Positions 44,979 through 54,052 of a stretch of DNA of 64,000 nt are shown piece by piece; position 1 is the first letter of the stretch; the number at the start of each line of letters is the position of its first letter. The translations under genes were made by a program, and so were the position numbers. A model generated the notes under the pieces. It searched no databases and was not told the origin of the DNA. It saw only the letters and a program-made list of their open reading frames with translations. The DNA is from DATAOG01 sp963753685 (GTDB lineage: Bacteria > Pseudomonadota > Alphaproteobacteria > Geminicoccales > Geminicoccaceae): positions 146,700 to 210,699 of the forward strand of contig CAVWDE010000022.1 in assembly GCA_963753685.1 (NCBI GenBank). Direction: 5' to 3'.

Positions 44979-45151
44979 GACCGGAAGCCTCCTTCGAGCG
45001 GACCCCGGGCATGGTGCCAGCTTTGGCCGCGTGTGTCGCGCAACGCGAGAGCCGCGAGACGTCCCGTGGCCAATCGAACCGACGGGGGTATCTATCGTTC
45101 GTCGGGCCCGTTGCCCGGGGGAGCGCCGGGACGATCAGTCGGGGAAGTGGC

Positions 45152-46264
45152 ATGGCGTGGCGGAAGATTGGCGCTTTGGTCCTGGCCGGCCTGCTCGGCA
45201 CGTGCACGCAGCCCGGGGCGGCGACGGCGATCCGGCTGGATCTGGTGGTCGACGGGTTGACCCGGCCTCTGTTCGTGACTCCGGCGGGCGATGGCAGCGG
45301 CCGGCTGTTCGTGGTCGAGCAGGCGGGCCGGATCCGGATCGTCGAGAACGGTGCCGTGCTCGAACGGCCCTTCCTGGACCTGACCGAGCTGGTCAAAAGC
45401 GGCGGCGAGCGGGGCCTGCTCGGGCTTGCCTTCCACCCCGGCTTCAAGGCCAACGGCCGCTTCTTCGTCGACTACACGCGCGAGCCTGACGGTGCGACGG
45501 TGATCGCGGAGTACCACGCCGCTGCTATGAACCCGAACCGTGCCGACCCGCTCGGGCGGCTGCTGCTGACCGTCGCCCAGCCGTTCGCCAACCACAACGG
45601 CGGCATGCTCGCGTTCGGCCCGGACGGCGATCTCTACATCGGGCTCGGCGACGGCGGCAGCGGCGGCGATCCCGGCAATCGCGCCCAGAATCCGAACGAG
45701 CTGCTGGGCAAGATCCTGCGCATCGACATCGACGGCGCGCGGCCCTACGCGATCCCGGCCGACAACCCGTTTGCCAAGGGCGGCGGCCGAGCGGAGATCT
45801 ACGCCCTCGGCCTGCGCAATCCGTGGCGCTTCGCCTTCGACCGGGCGGACGGGCGCCTCCTCACCGGCGACGTCGGCCAGAACCGGGTCGAGGAGATCGA
45901 CGTCATCGAGCGCGGCGGCAACTACGGCTGGCCGATCCTCGAGGGCCCGCTCTGCTACCGGCCGAAGGCCGGTTGCGACCGGACCGGCCTGGCCCCGCCG
46001 GTCGCCGATTACCGGCACGACCGCGGGCGCTGCTCGATCACTGGCGGCTACGTCTATCGCGGGTCCGCGTTGCCGGAACTCGTCGGCACCTACCTGTACG
46101 GCGACTTCTGCAGCGGCGAGATCTTCGGTCTGCGCCAGGGCGTGACTTCGGTCCTGCTCGACACCGACCTGCAGATCGCCTCGTTCGGCGAAGACAGGAA
46201 CGGCGAGGTCTATGTGGTCGACCTGCGCGGCGCCGTGTATCGGATCGTCGGCGCGGGCCAGTGA
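45152..46264 (+). CDS. Exported PQQ-dependent sugar dehydrogenase (aldose sugar dehydrogenase type)
   Basis: A 370-residue secreted beta-propeller. Signal peptide MAWRKIGALVLAGLLGTC to about residue 25. Family blocks RPLFVTPAGDGSGRLFVVEQ, GGERGLLGLAFHPGFKANGR, catalytic His in FANHNGGMLAFGPDGDLYIG, LGDGGSGGDPGNRAQN, RNPWRFAFD and GDVGQNRVEEIDVI then GGNYGWPILEG match soluble glucose/aldose dehydrogenases (YliI-like). It uses PQQ and calcium in the periplasm. GGGGAAG precedes the ATG. No PQQ biosynthesis genes are in the window. Confidence 0.92.
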   Translation: MAWRKIGALVLAGLLGTCTQPGAATAIRLDLVVDGLTRPLFVTPAGDGSGRLFVVEQAGRIRIVENGAVLERPFLDLTELVKSGGERGLLGLAFHPGFKANGRFFVDYTREPDGATVIAEYHAAAMNPNRADPLGRLLLTVAQPFANHNGGMLAFGPDGDLYIGLGDGGSGGDPGNRAQNPNELLGKILRIDIDGARPYAIPADNPFAKGGGRAEIYALGLRNPWRFAFDRADGRLLTGDVGQNRVEEIDVIERGGNYGWPILEGPLCYRPKAGCDRTGLAPPVADYRHDRGRCSITGGYVYRGSALPELVGTYLYGDFCSGEIFGLRQGVTSVLLDTDLQIASFGEDRNGEVYVVDLRGAVYRIVGAGQ

Positions 46265-46277
46265 GCCCCCGACCGGG

Positions 46278-47348
46278 TCAGGGCACGGTCGGGGTGAAGC
46301 TGTCGATCAGAATGCGCTCGGGCCGGGCGCCCAACTCCCGGGCCTTGGCGACCACGGCCTCGACGAAGCCGGGCGGCCCGGCCGCCAGCACGCAGGTGCC
46401 GCTGAGGTCCAAGAACTCCTGGTCGAGCCAGCCCGGAATGCGGCCGCAGCGCCAGCCGGCTCCGGGGTTGACGGTCTCGGCGCGTGTCAAGGTGACGGTG
46501 TAGCTAAAGTGGGGAAAACGGCGGGCGAGAGCGTGCAGCGTAGCGAGCGCGAAGACTTCACTCCGGTCGCGGACCGAATGAATCAGCCGGATCGGCTGGG
46601 TGAAGCCGGCAGCGAGCGCGCGGCGGACGATCGCGAGGATCGGCGCGAGGCCCGAGCCGCCGGCAAGGCAGAGCACCGGGCCAGAGACGCCCTCGGGCAG
46701 CCGGAACGTGCCATAGGGCCCGTGGATCTGGACCGGGCCGCCGAGCCGTTCGGGCGCGTGCAACCAGCCGCTCGCCTGGCCGCCCTCGTGGCGGGTTATG
46801 AAGAATTCCAGCAGGCCGTCGGGCGCCAGGCCCTGATCGTCCGGGGCCGTCGCGATCGAGTAGGTGCGCGGCTTCGCAGCCCCCGGCGTCTTGAGCTCGA
46901 CGTGCATGCCGGCCCGATAGCGAAAGCGGATGTCGGGTGCCAGCGCCAGCACCAGCCGGCGGATCGAGGGCGTCACCGGCTCGGCGGCGAGCACGGTGGC
47001 GCTCGCCTCGATCGGCGCGGGCGGCGCCGCCTCGGAAGCACTCATGGCGCCGTCGGTCCGGATGACCAGGGTCGGCGTCAGCGGCTTGCTCTGGCAGATC
47101 AGGCATTTGCCGGCCGCCTTCTCGTCCTCGGAGATGGCAAAGCTCATCACCCAGCCGTGGTCGACCGCGCCTTCCAGCACCGTGGACTTGCAGGTGCCGC
47201 AGGCACCGCCCCGGCAGTTGTGCGGCAGACTGAGCCCGGCCGCGAGCCCGGCGTCCAGGATCAATTCGCCGACCGGGCACGCGAAGCTCTGGCCGGTGTT
47301 GGCGACCGTGACGCGGCAGCCGCCCGCTGCGGCTTCCTGCTCCATCAT
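46278..47348 (-). CDS. Ferredoxin / NAD(P)H-flavin reductase fusion
   Basis: A 356-residue reductase. The N-terminal plant-type [2Fe-2S] domain has cysteines in HNCRGGACGTCKSTVLEGAV and AAGKCLICQSKP (residues about 38-86). Then come an FAD domain (PRTYSIATAP, RxYS motif) and a NAD-binding domain (LCLAGGSGLAPILAIVR). The order matches electron-transfer components of ring-hydroxylating or hydroxylase systems. The start at 47348 is one of two consecutive ATGs; a longer start at 47373 is possible. It is divergent from the amine oxidase gene with about 125 bp between. Confidence 0.9.
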   Translation of the reverse strand: MMEQEAAAGGCRVTVANTGQSFACPVGELILDAGLAAGLSLPHNCRGGACGTCKSTVLEGAVDHGWVMSFAISEDEKAAGKCLICQSKPLTPTLVIRTDGAMSASEAAPPAPIEASATVLAAEPVTPSIRRLVLALAPDIRFRYRAGMHVELKTPGAAKPRTYSIATAPDDQGLAPDGLLEFFITRHEGGQASGWLHAPERLGGPVQIHGPYGTFRLPEGVSGPVLCLAGGSGLAPILAIVRRALAAGFTQPIRLIHSVRDRSEVFALATLHALARRFPHFSYTVTLTRAETVNPGAGWRCGRIPGWLDQEFLDLSGTCVLAAGPPGFVEAVVAKARELGARPERILIDSFTPTVP

Positions 47349-47472
47349 GCCATTCCGCTGCTCCGGCCGCAGCATGGCCGCGAGGAATCCCTGGACCGAT
47401 CGGCTGGTCCTTAGGTAGGCATCGCCCTGGACCGGGCAAAGGCCGCCCCCCGCCTCTGCCGGAGACGACATC

Positions 47473-48753
47473 TTGAGCTGCTCGAGTTTCGATCTGATCG
47501 TGGTCGGCGCCGGCGCCGCCGGGCTTGCGAGCGCGCGCCGCGCGCGGGAACTCGGGCTTGCGGTCGTCGTGCTCGAAGCAAAGGATCGGATCGGCGGCCG
47601 GGCGCATACCGACAGCACGACCTTCGGTGTGCCCTGGGACCGGGGCGCCCACTGGCTGCACGATGCCAGCCGCAATCCGTTCACGCGCTTCGCCGAGACT
47701 GAAGGCTTCCCTTACGACCGGACGCCGGTCGACCGCCGGCTGTGGAGCGGCGGCTGGGCAGATGCAGCGCTGCAGGCGGAGCTCGACGACTACTCTGCCC
47801 GGGCGTTCGCCGCGGTGCAGGCCGCGGGCGCGGCCGGCCTCGACGTCCCGGCCGCCGAGGTCATCCCGCCGCATCCGCGTTTCCGGGCGATGTTCAACTC
47901 GTGGCTCGCGGCGCTCGCCGGCGTCGATCCCGAGCGCCTGTCGACCCTCGACTATGCCCGCTATCAAGACGGCGGCGGCAACTGGCAGGTCGTCAACGGC
48001 TATGGCGCTCTGGTCGCCCGCTTCGGCGCCGGCCTGCCGGTCGAGCTCGGATGCCGGGTGCTACGCATCCGCTGGGGCGCCAAGACGGTGGCGGTCGAGA
48101 CGCCGCGCGGCAGCCTCGAGGGCCGGACGGTGGTCGTCACCGCTTCGACGAGCGTGCTTGCGCAGGGCGGCATCGCCTTCGATCCGCCGCTTTCGGCACG
48201 CCAACAGGAGGCGCTCGCGGCGGTGCCGCTGGGCGAGGCGAACAAGGTCGCGGTCGGCTTCGAGCGGGACGTCTTCGGCCCCGGCGAGTCCTACCGTCTG
48301 CACATCGAGCACGGGACGCGGGCGGCGATCCGGTTCGAGTTCCGTCCCTTCGGGCGCAACCTCGCGCTCGGCTATCTGGCCGGCCGCTTTGCCCTCGAGC
48401 TGGAGGCCGCCGGCCCGGACGCCATGGCCGCCTTCGCCATCGACCAGCTGGTCGAGGTCTTCGGCAGCGACCTGCGCCGGCACATCCGGGGCGTCGCGAG
48501 CACCGCCTGGTGCCGTGATCCCGACATCCTGGGCGGCTACTCCTGCGCCCGCCCTGGCCTTGCAGATCTCCGTCCCCGGCTCTCGGAGCCGCTGGCCGAT
48601 CGGGTATTCTTCGCGGGCGAAGCCTGCTCGCTCCATGCCTATGGCACGGTGCACGGGGCCGCCCTGACCGGCAGTGCTGCCGCCGAGATGGCCGCACGGC
48701 AGATCAGCGATCGCCCGCCGACCGCCGTTGCGAGCAGCGCCGAGCGGGCCTAA
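47473..48753 (+). CDS. FAD-dependent amine oxidase family protein
   Basis: A 426-residue flavin amine oxidase. Dinucleotide motif DLIVVGAGAAGLASARRARE, the conserved LEAKDRIGGRAHTD, substrate-domain GNWQVVNGYGALVARF, and the C-terminal FAD motif FFAGEACSLHAYGTVHGAAL. The start is TTG at 47473 (MSCSSFDLIV) with GGAGA upstream. No signal peptide. It may oxidise polyamines or related amines. Its stop is 20 bp before the tRNA-Ser gene. Confidence 0.9.
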   Translation: MSCSSFDLIVVGAGAAGLASARRARELGLAVVVLEAKDRIGGRAHTDSTTFGVPWDRGAHWLHDASRNPFTRFAETEGFPYDRTPVDRRLWSGGWADAALQAELDDYSARAFAAVQAAGAAGLDVPAAEVIPPHPRFRAMFNSWLAALAGVDPERLSTLDYARYQDGGGNWQVVNGYGALVARFGAGLPVELGCRVLRIRWGAKTVAVETPRGSLEGRTVVVTASTSVLAQGGIAFDPPLSARQQEALAAVPLGEANKVAVGFERDVFGPGESYRLHIEHGTRAAIRFEFRPFGRNLALGYLAGRFALELEAAGPDAMAAFAIDQLVEVFGSDLRRHIRGVASTAWCRDPDILGGYSCARPGLADLRPRLSEPLADRVFFAGEACSLHAYGTVHGAALTGSAAAEMAARQISDRPPTAVASSAERA

Positions 48754-48772
48754 ATCGAGAGCGTCCGCGATC

Positions 48773-48860
48773 GGATGGGTGGCCGAGCGGTTGAAGGCAC
48801 CGGTCTTGAAAACCGGCAGGGGGCAACCCCTCGTGGGTTCGAATCCCACCCCATCCGCCA
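48773..48860 (+). tRNA. tRNA-Ser (anticodon UGA)
   Basis: 88 nt with a 7-bp acceptor stem GGATGGG/CCCATCC, discriminator G and an encoded CCA end. It has the long variable arm expected of serine tRNA, T-arm GTGGG-TTCGAAT-CCCAC, and anticodon loop CTTGAAA giving TGA. It reads UCA and, by wobble, UCG codons. No integrase or duplicated tRNA end was seen nearby. Confidence 0.95.
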
Positions 48861-48899
48861 TCAATTCTTACAACAGGCTGATCGAGCTAGGATTTTCAG

Positions 48900-49898
48900 C
48901 TAGGCGGCCGCCGTGCCGACCGGCTCGCCGCGGGTGCGGCGCTCGGCGAGGACCCGGTGGATCGCATCCTTCGGCCAGCGCCGCTTGGCACAGATCCACT
49001 GCCCGGGTCGGTCGCGAATCCAGCGCTCGAAATGGGCGTTGATCTGCTCGGTCATGCGCCGGGCGGCGAGCCGGGGGTCGGCGATCGCGGGATCGGCGCG
49101 GATCGGCTCGTAAAGCGTGATCCGGAAGCGGGCGCCCTCCAGCCGCTCGGTGCGGGTCGGAACCAGGCCGGTGCCGAGCTTGACCGCGAGCCGGGCCGGG
49201 ATCGTCACGGTCGGGGCCGTGATGCCGAAGAACGGCACCAGCTCACCGGCCTCGACACGATGGTCCATCTGCAGCCCGACGCTGCGGCCGGCAGCGAGCT
49301 CCTGGAGGATTGGCCGCGGGCCGGCAGCGGCATCGATCAGGCCCACCGGCATGGTGTTGCGCCAGCGGCCGATGATCGCCTCGAGCGTTGAGTTGCGCTG
49401 GCCGCGAAACATCACGCTCAGGGGAAAATCCCCGAGGCTGCCGGTCATCGCCGGCAGATTCCAGTTGGCCTGGTGCGGCGCGACAAAGATCATCGGCGTC
49501 GTGCCATCGCGGAGCGGCTCGAGATCGAAATGGGCGACCAGCTCCAGGCGCTCGTCCGGGCCCCGGGCGCAGATCGCGGGCAGATGCGGGTACTCCGCGA
49601 CGACGCGGCCGATCTCGCCCCAGATCGCGGCCGCCGTCTGATCCATCCAGGCATCGTCGCGGTCGGGGAACGCTACCGCGAGATTGCCGAGCATCTGCCG
49701 GTGCCGCCGCCCGAGGTGGGGGCCGAGCCAGCGCCCCAGGCGATCGCCGAAGGCCGAGGCCCGGTCGACCGGCAGGGCCGCGGACGCCAGCCAGATCAAG
49801 CGCACGAGGGCCACGTCGAGCTGGCCGAGCACGTGCTCGCGGCGCGCCGAACCCTGGGCCAGCCGCTGCAGGGTATCGCTGATGAACGATCGTGCCAT
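48900..49898 (-). CDS. Lipid A acyltransferase-like protein (LpxL/HtrB family)
   Basis: A 332-residue lysophospholipid/lipid A acyltransferase. N-terminal hydrophobic anchor (VALVRLIWLASAALP, about 28-45). The family active-site H-x4-D/E box appears as MIFVAPHQANWNLPA, in which the acidic residue is Asn, and the second block is GRSVGLQMDHRVEAGELVPF then FG. The tail QWICAKRRWPKD is typical (usually QWxWxHRRW). It transfers a secondary acyl chain to Kdo-lipid A. Replacement of the catalytic acid is unusual and may mean altered activity. The start at 49898 discards a low-complexity upstream extension. Confidence 0.85.
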   Translation of the reverse strand: MARSFISDTLQRLAQGSARREHVLGQLDVALVRLIWLASAALPVDRASAFGDRLGRWLGPHLGRRHRQMLGNLAVAFPDRDDAWMDQTAAAIWGEIGRVVAEYPHLPAICARGPDERLELVAHFDLEPLRDGTTPMIFVAPHQANWNLPAMTGSLGDFPLSVMFRGQRNSTLEAIIGRWRNTMPVGLIDAAAGPRPILQELAAGRSVGLQMDHRVEAGELVPFFGITAPTVTIPARLAVKLGTGLVPTRTERLEGARFRITLYEPIRADPAIADPRLAARRMTEQINAHFERWIRDRPGQWICAKRRWPKDAIHRVLAERRTRGEPVGTAAA

Positions 49899-50643
49899 GC
49901 TCGGGGCTCCGGGCTCAAGCGCCGTCGCGAGGCCTCGGGGTGACGGCCGCCCCGGCTTCGCTTCCGGCCGGACTTGGCGAGCGGGCCCGTCCCGGGCCCG
50001 GCCCAAATCCTGCCCCAGGCGGGCACGCTCCGCGCCGCCGGCTTCTCGACCTCGGCGCACGCGGCCCGCCCGCGGACCAGGGGCACCCCGGCCGCAGTCG
50101 CCATTGCCTCGCCGACGGCAAGCCCGCCACCGGTTTCGACCAGCCCGCGGCGCGAGAGCTGACGCTTCTCGCTTCCGACATCGTGATTTCTTTGCCCGCT
50201 TCAGTCAGCTATTGTCGATAGTAGATTGCGCGGCCGGGCGCCGGGTCAAGCGGTCAGGACCGCCAAGTCCCCGGCATTTTCGGACTGGACTGTTTGGTCG
50301 CCCTCGCCCTCGGTCGCCCTCGCCCTCGAATGTGGTGCGGCACAACTTCGGCGGCAACCCGGGTGTCGGGCACGCCGAGCCCGGCCGGGTCCCACCCGAA
50401 CCGGAGCGTCCGAGGTTGGTGAGAAACCGCCCCCAGGCGAGGATGAAGCTGTCCGCGTCGACCGCGAGCGCGGCGCCGCTGCGCTTGCTGACCCGAGCGC
50501 CACCCTGGTCACCCCACCGTCCGCGTCCGACGCGCCGCCCACCGCCCTGACCAACAGCTGTTCCGTGCGCGCCCCCGCACCCGGCGCAGTCAGACCGGGC
50601 CAAGCGGTCGAGGCAAGCGGTCCCGTGGCCGCCCACTCCCCGG
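49899..50643. other. GC-rich intergenic stretch without a supportable gene
   Basis: 745 bp of repetitive, very GC-rich sequence with long open frames on both strands but no family-like protein. Short tandem CTCGGTCGCCCTCGCC copies occur near 50300-50325. I see no RNA gene or complete mobile element. Confidence 0.35.
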
Positions 50644-50878
50644 GACTGGTTCCGCCAGGAAATCGAACCCCTCGACGACCTGCACGGCTTGAAGATGCGA
50701 GCCTTCGGCCTCGGCGCCAAGATCGTGATCGAGCTCGACGTCTCGACCCGACCCCGGCCTGTTCGATGCGAGCGAGTTCCCCTGTCGGTCGTTGGACCGG
50801 GCGCTTGGTTTCAACGAGATCGCGAAGCACGACGATTTGCCTGCGGCGATCTGGCATCGGGCCGCCCGCGGCGATTGA
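50644..50878 (+). pseudogene. Remnant of a TRAP transporter substrate-binding protein (DctP)
   Basis: Residues DWFRQEIEPLDDLHGLKMRA then FGLGAKI (from 50644) match the WFxKEIxSLDDLKGLKMRxPGLG segment of DctP-type periplasmic binding proteins. After a frame change, LDRALGFNEIAKH (about 50790-50830) matches the later NDLALGxxKVAKY block. The rest of the 330-residue protein is absent. It is a decayed fragment, with several deletions, just upstream of the PQQ alcohol dehydrogenase. Confidence 0.6.
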
Positions 50879-50980
50879 GGCCGCACCCGCCAAGGGGTAG
50901 ACTTAGGTCGAAGGTCGTTTTGGGCACCGCCCGGGGACCGCCCCGCCGACCCACAACAAGCATACTGGGGAGAACACCGC

Positions 50981-52741
50981 ATGGCGTCTTCGCTGACGAG
51001 GCGCGCGCTCGGCATCGTTTTGAGCGTGACCGCCGGTTTGCTCGCATCCACCGCTGTGGCCGCACCGGTGACCACAGAGGATCTCCTGCACGCCCAGGAC
51101 AGTGGCGCCGAATGGCTGATGTACGGCCGTGACTATCGCAATCAACGCTTCAGCCCGTTGGCCCAGATCACGCCTGACAACGTCAAGCAGTTACGGCCGG
51201 TCTGGGCGTTCTCGACCGGCGGCAAATTCGCCGGCCTTGAGGCGACGCCCCTGTTCCGCGACGGCGTGCTCTACGTGTCGGCCGACTATTCGCGGGTGTT
51301 CGCGATCGATGCCAGAACGGGCAGCCGGCTCTGGTCCTTCGAGCCCGAATACCCGGAGGGCCTCGAGACCAAGCTCTGCTGCGGTCCGATCAACCGCGGC
51401 GTCGCGCTCAAGGACGATCTGGTGTTCGTCAACACCCTCGACGCCAAGCTCTATGCCCTGAGCCGCAAGGATGGCTCCGTGGTCTGGCAGCAGACGATCG
51501 GCGACTGGCAGCAGGCGGTCACCGCCACCGGCGCGCCGCTCGTGGTCAAGGACGAGGTGATCGTCGGCATCGCCGGCGGCGAATACGGCGTGCGCGGCTA
51601 CATCAACGCCTACGACGCCAAGACCGGCGAGCTCAAGTGGCAGACCTACACCGTCCCTGGCCCGGGCGAGCCCGGCAACGACACCTGGCCGGGCGACACC
51701 TGGCAGCATGGCGGCGCCGCCACCTGGCAGCCGGGCGCCTACGACGCCGACACCGACACGCTGTTCTGGGGCACCGGCAATCCCGGCCCCTGGAACTCGG
51801 ATCTGCGCAAGGGCGACAATCTCTGGAGCTCCTCGCTGCTCGCCCTCGATCCCAACACCGGCAAGATCAAGTGGGGCTACCAGTACACGCCGAACGATGC
51901 CTGGGACTACGACGGCAACAACGGTGCGATCCTGATCGACACGACGATCGACGGCCAGCCGGTCAAGGCGGCGGTGCAGTCGAACCGCAACGGCTTCTTT
52001 TACGTGATCGACCGGACCAGCGGCAAGTTCGTCTACGCCGTGCCGACCGTCGACGGCATCAACTGGACCACCGGCCTCGACCCGAAGACCGGCCGGCCCT
52101 CGGTCGACGAGAGCAAGCGTCCGACCATGGGCGGCCCCAAGGTCGAGAACATCGTGCCCGGCCTCGAGGGCGGCAGCAACTGGTTCCCGATGGCCTACAA
52201 TCCGGACCTCGGCCTCGTCTACTTCGCGACCAACCACTGGGCCATGGCGTTGACCGGCTGGGCGGCCGAGAAGGTCAAATACAATGCCGGCGATCCCTAT
52301 ATGGGGGTCGACTACCAAATGTACCGGCTGGGCCCGGACATCGGCGCCGTCAAGGCGTTCGACGTCGCCAAGAAGACCTTCGTGTGGTCGACGCCCAACC
52401 CCTTGTTCCTGTTCTCCGGTCTGCTCGCGACCAAGGGCGGCTTGGTCTTCACCGGCGACCAGCTGGGCTTCGTCCAGGCGCTCGACGCCAAGACCGGCAA
52501 GGTGCTCTGGAAGTTCCAGACCGGCTCCGGGATCAACGCCTCGCCGATCTCCTACGAGCTCGACGGCACCCAGTACATCGCCATGCTCTCGGGCCTGGGC
52601 GGCGATCCGAGCTTCTACTACAAGGCGCCCAAGGGCGGCATGCTCTGGGTGTTCGCGCTGGGGGGCCAAGCCTCGATCGCCGAGGGTGCCGGCGTCAACC
52701 CGGTGCCGATCGAGGGCGCCTTGCCGACCTTGGGCAAGTAG
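50981..52741 (+). CDS. PQQ-dependent alcohol dehydrogenase, probably lanthanide type
   Basis: A 586-residue quinoprotein. Signal peptide MASSLTRRALGIVLSVTAGL to about residue 28, eight-bladed propeller with tryptophan-docking repeats (AIDARTGSRLWSFEPE, LDAKLYALSRKDGSVVWQQT, LDPNTGKIKWGYQYTPNDAW) and the vicinal Cys-Cys in KLCCGPINRG. The catalytic Asp is in NDAWDYDGNNGAIL and has a second Asp two positions on, the feature of XoxF/ExaF-type lanthanide enzymes. No C-terminal haem domain, so a separate cytochrome would accept electrons. None is adjacent. GGGGAG precedes the ATG. Confidence 0.92.
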   Translation: MASSLTRRALGIVLSVTAGLLASTAVAAPVTTEDLLHAQDSGAEWLMYGRDYRNQRFSPLAQITPDNVKQLRPVWAFSTGGKFAGLEATPLFRDGVLYVSADYSRVFAIDARTGSRLWSFEPEYPEGLETKLCCGPINRGVALKDDLVFVNTLDAKLYALSRKDGSVVWQQTIGDWQQAVTATGAPLVVKDEVIVGIAGGEYGVRGYINAYDAKTGELKWQTYTVPGPGEPGNDTWPGDTWQHGGAATWQPGAYDADTDTLFWGTGNPGPWNSDLRKGDNLWSSSLLALDPNTGKIKWGYQYTPNDAWDYDGNNGAILIDTTIDGQPVKAAVQSNRNGFFYVIDRTSGKFVYAVPTVDGINWTTGLDPKTGRPSVDESKRPTMGGPKVENIVPGLEGGSNWFPMAYNPDLGLVYFATNHWAMALTGWAAEKVKYNAGDPYMGVDYQMYRLGPDIGAVKAFDVAKKTFVWSTPNPLFLFSGLLATKGGLVFTGDQLGFVQALDAKTGKVLWKFQTGSGINASPISYELDGTQYIAMLSGLGGDPSFYYKAPKGGMLWVFALGGQASIAEGAGVNPVPIEGALPTLGK

Positions 52742-52782
52742 CCCGCGGCGGGGATGGGGCCATCGTCCGGACGGCCGGTCAG

Positions 52783-53307
52783 GTGGCCCTGTTCTTCACG
52801 AGCGACCACCATTTCGGCCACGGCGGGGCGCGCGGCCTGTTCCAACGGCCGTTCGCCTCGACCGCCCTGATGGACGCGGCGATGATGACACGCTGGAACC
52901 AGGTCGTGGGTCCTCTGGATCAGGTCTGGCACCTCGGCGACTTCGCGGTCCGCCAGTCCGCGGCCCGCGTCGGCGAGCTGCTCGCGGCGCTGGCCGGGGA
53001 AAAGCATCTGATCACCGGCAACAACGACGGCCCCGCCACCACCGGAGCGGCCGGCTGGGCCAGCGTGCAGGCTTACGCCGAGCTCGAGGTCGACGGCCGC
53101 CTGCTGGTGCTCTGCCACTACCCGCTCCGCAGCTGGCGCCGGATGGGCCGGGGGGCCTTGAACCTGCACGGCCACAGCCACGGCCGCCTGAGGCCCCTGC
53201 CCCGCCAGCTCGACGTCGGGGTCGACGTGTTCGCCTTCCGCCCGGTGACCCTGCCCGAGATCCGCGCCCATCTGCAGACCCGTGGCAAACGCCGCCCTTT
53301 GGCGTAA
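52783..53307 (+). CDS. Metallophosphoesterase
   Basis: A 174-residue calcineurin-like phosphoesterase with all metal motifs: DxH in FFTSDHHFGHGG, GD in VWHLGDFAV, GNND in LITGNNDGPA, His in LVLCHYPLRSW, and GHSHG in LHGHSHGRLR. It resembles small phage- and YfcE-type phosphoesterases of unknown substrate. The start is GTG at 52783 (MALFFTSDHHFG), 41 bp after the alcohol dehydrogenase stop; the long upstream extension in this frame overlaps that gene and is rejected. Confidence 0.88.
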   Translation: MALFFTSDHHFGHGGARGLFQRPFASTALMDAAMMTRWNQVVGPLDQVWHLGDFAVRQSAARVGELLAALAGEKHLITGNNDGPATTGAAGWASVQAYAELEVDGRLLVLCHYPLRSWRRMGRGALNLHGHSHGRLRPLPRQLDVGVDVFAFRPVTLPEIRAHLQTRGKRRPLA

Positions 53308-53343
53308 CTATCGGGCAGGCCCACCCGACGCCGGGAACGCATC

Positions 53344-54036
53344 ATGCCGGAGCTCAAGGCCGCGGTCATACCTGTGACCCCCTTCCAGCAGAACTGCACG
53401 ATCCTCTGGGAGGAGCCGGACCAGCGCGCGCTGGTGATCGACCCGGGCGGCGAGGTGCCGCGCATCCTGGAGGCGATGCGAAAGCTCGGCGTGACCCCTG
53501 AGCGCATCCTCCTGACCCACGGCCACCTCGACCACGCCGGCGGCGCCGCCGAACTCAAGGACGCCCTCGAAGCCGAAGCCAACTCGGCGACCACCCCGAC
53601 CGCCCCACCAAGCCCCGCGACGATCCCCATCGAAGGCCCGGACCCGCGCGACCGCTTTCTGCTCGAAGGCCTCGAGGCTCAGGCCCAGGCCTTCGGCCTG
53701 ACCGACGTCCATAACGTCCTGCCCGACCGTTTTCTCGAAGAAGGCGACGAGGTCCGGCTCGGCACCCACCGCTTCGCCGTCCTCCACTGCCCAGGCCACA
53801 CCCCCGGCCACATCGTCTTCGTCTGCCAAGAGGCGCGCTTTGCCCTGGTCGGCGACGTCCTCTTCCGCGGCTCGATCGGCCGCACCGACTTCCCCTACGG
53901 CGACCACGCCGCCCTGCTCCGCTCGATCCAGGAAAAGCTCCTCCCCCTCGGCGACGATTTTTCTTTCATTTGCGGCCACGGCCCGGGCTCCACCCTCGGC
54001 ACCGAACGCCGCACAAACCCGTTCCTGCGTAGCTGA
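53344..54036 (+). CDS. MBL-fold hydrolase (glyoxalase II-like)
   Basis: A 230-residue metallo-beta-lactamase-fold protein. Metal motifs: HxHxDH in LLTHGHLDHAGGAAE, His in LHCPGHTPGHIVFV, Asp in FALVGDVLFRGSIGRTD, and a final His in FICGHGPGSTLGTER. This set matches the YcbL/GloB-like group (type II glyoxalases or persulfide-type hydrolases). A linker of about 20 residues rich in Thr/Pro (TTPTAPPSPAT) is inserted near residue 85. It starts 36 bp after the phosphoesterase. Confidence 0.92.
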   Translation: MPELKAAVIPVTPFQQNCTILWEEPDQRALVIDPGGEVPRILEAMRKLGVTPERILLTHGHLDHAGGAAELKDALEAEANSATTPTAPPSPATIPIEGPDPRDRFLLEGLEAQAQAFGLTDVHNVLPDRFLEEGDEVRLGTHRFAVLHCPGHTPGHIVFVCQEARFALVGDVLFRGSIGRTDFPYGDHAALLRSIQEKLLPLGDDFSFICGHGPGSTLGTERRTNPFLRS

Positions 54037-54052
54037 GCTCGCACGGACTGCT

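Noticed and set aside
50205..50900. Long frames on both strands between the acyltransferase and PQQ alcohol dehydrogenase
   Set aside because: Low-complexity translations that conflict with each other; only the DctP remnant is supported.
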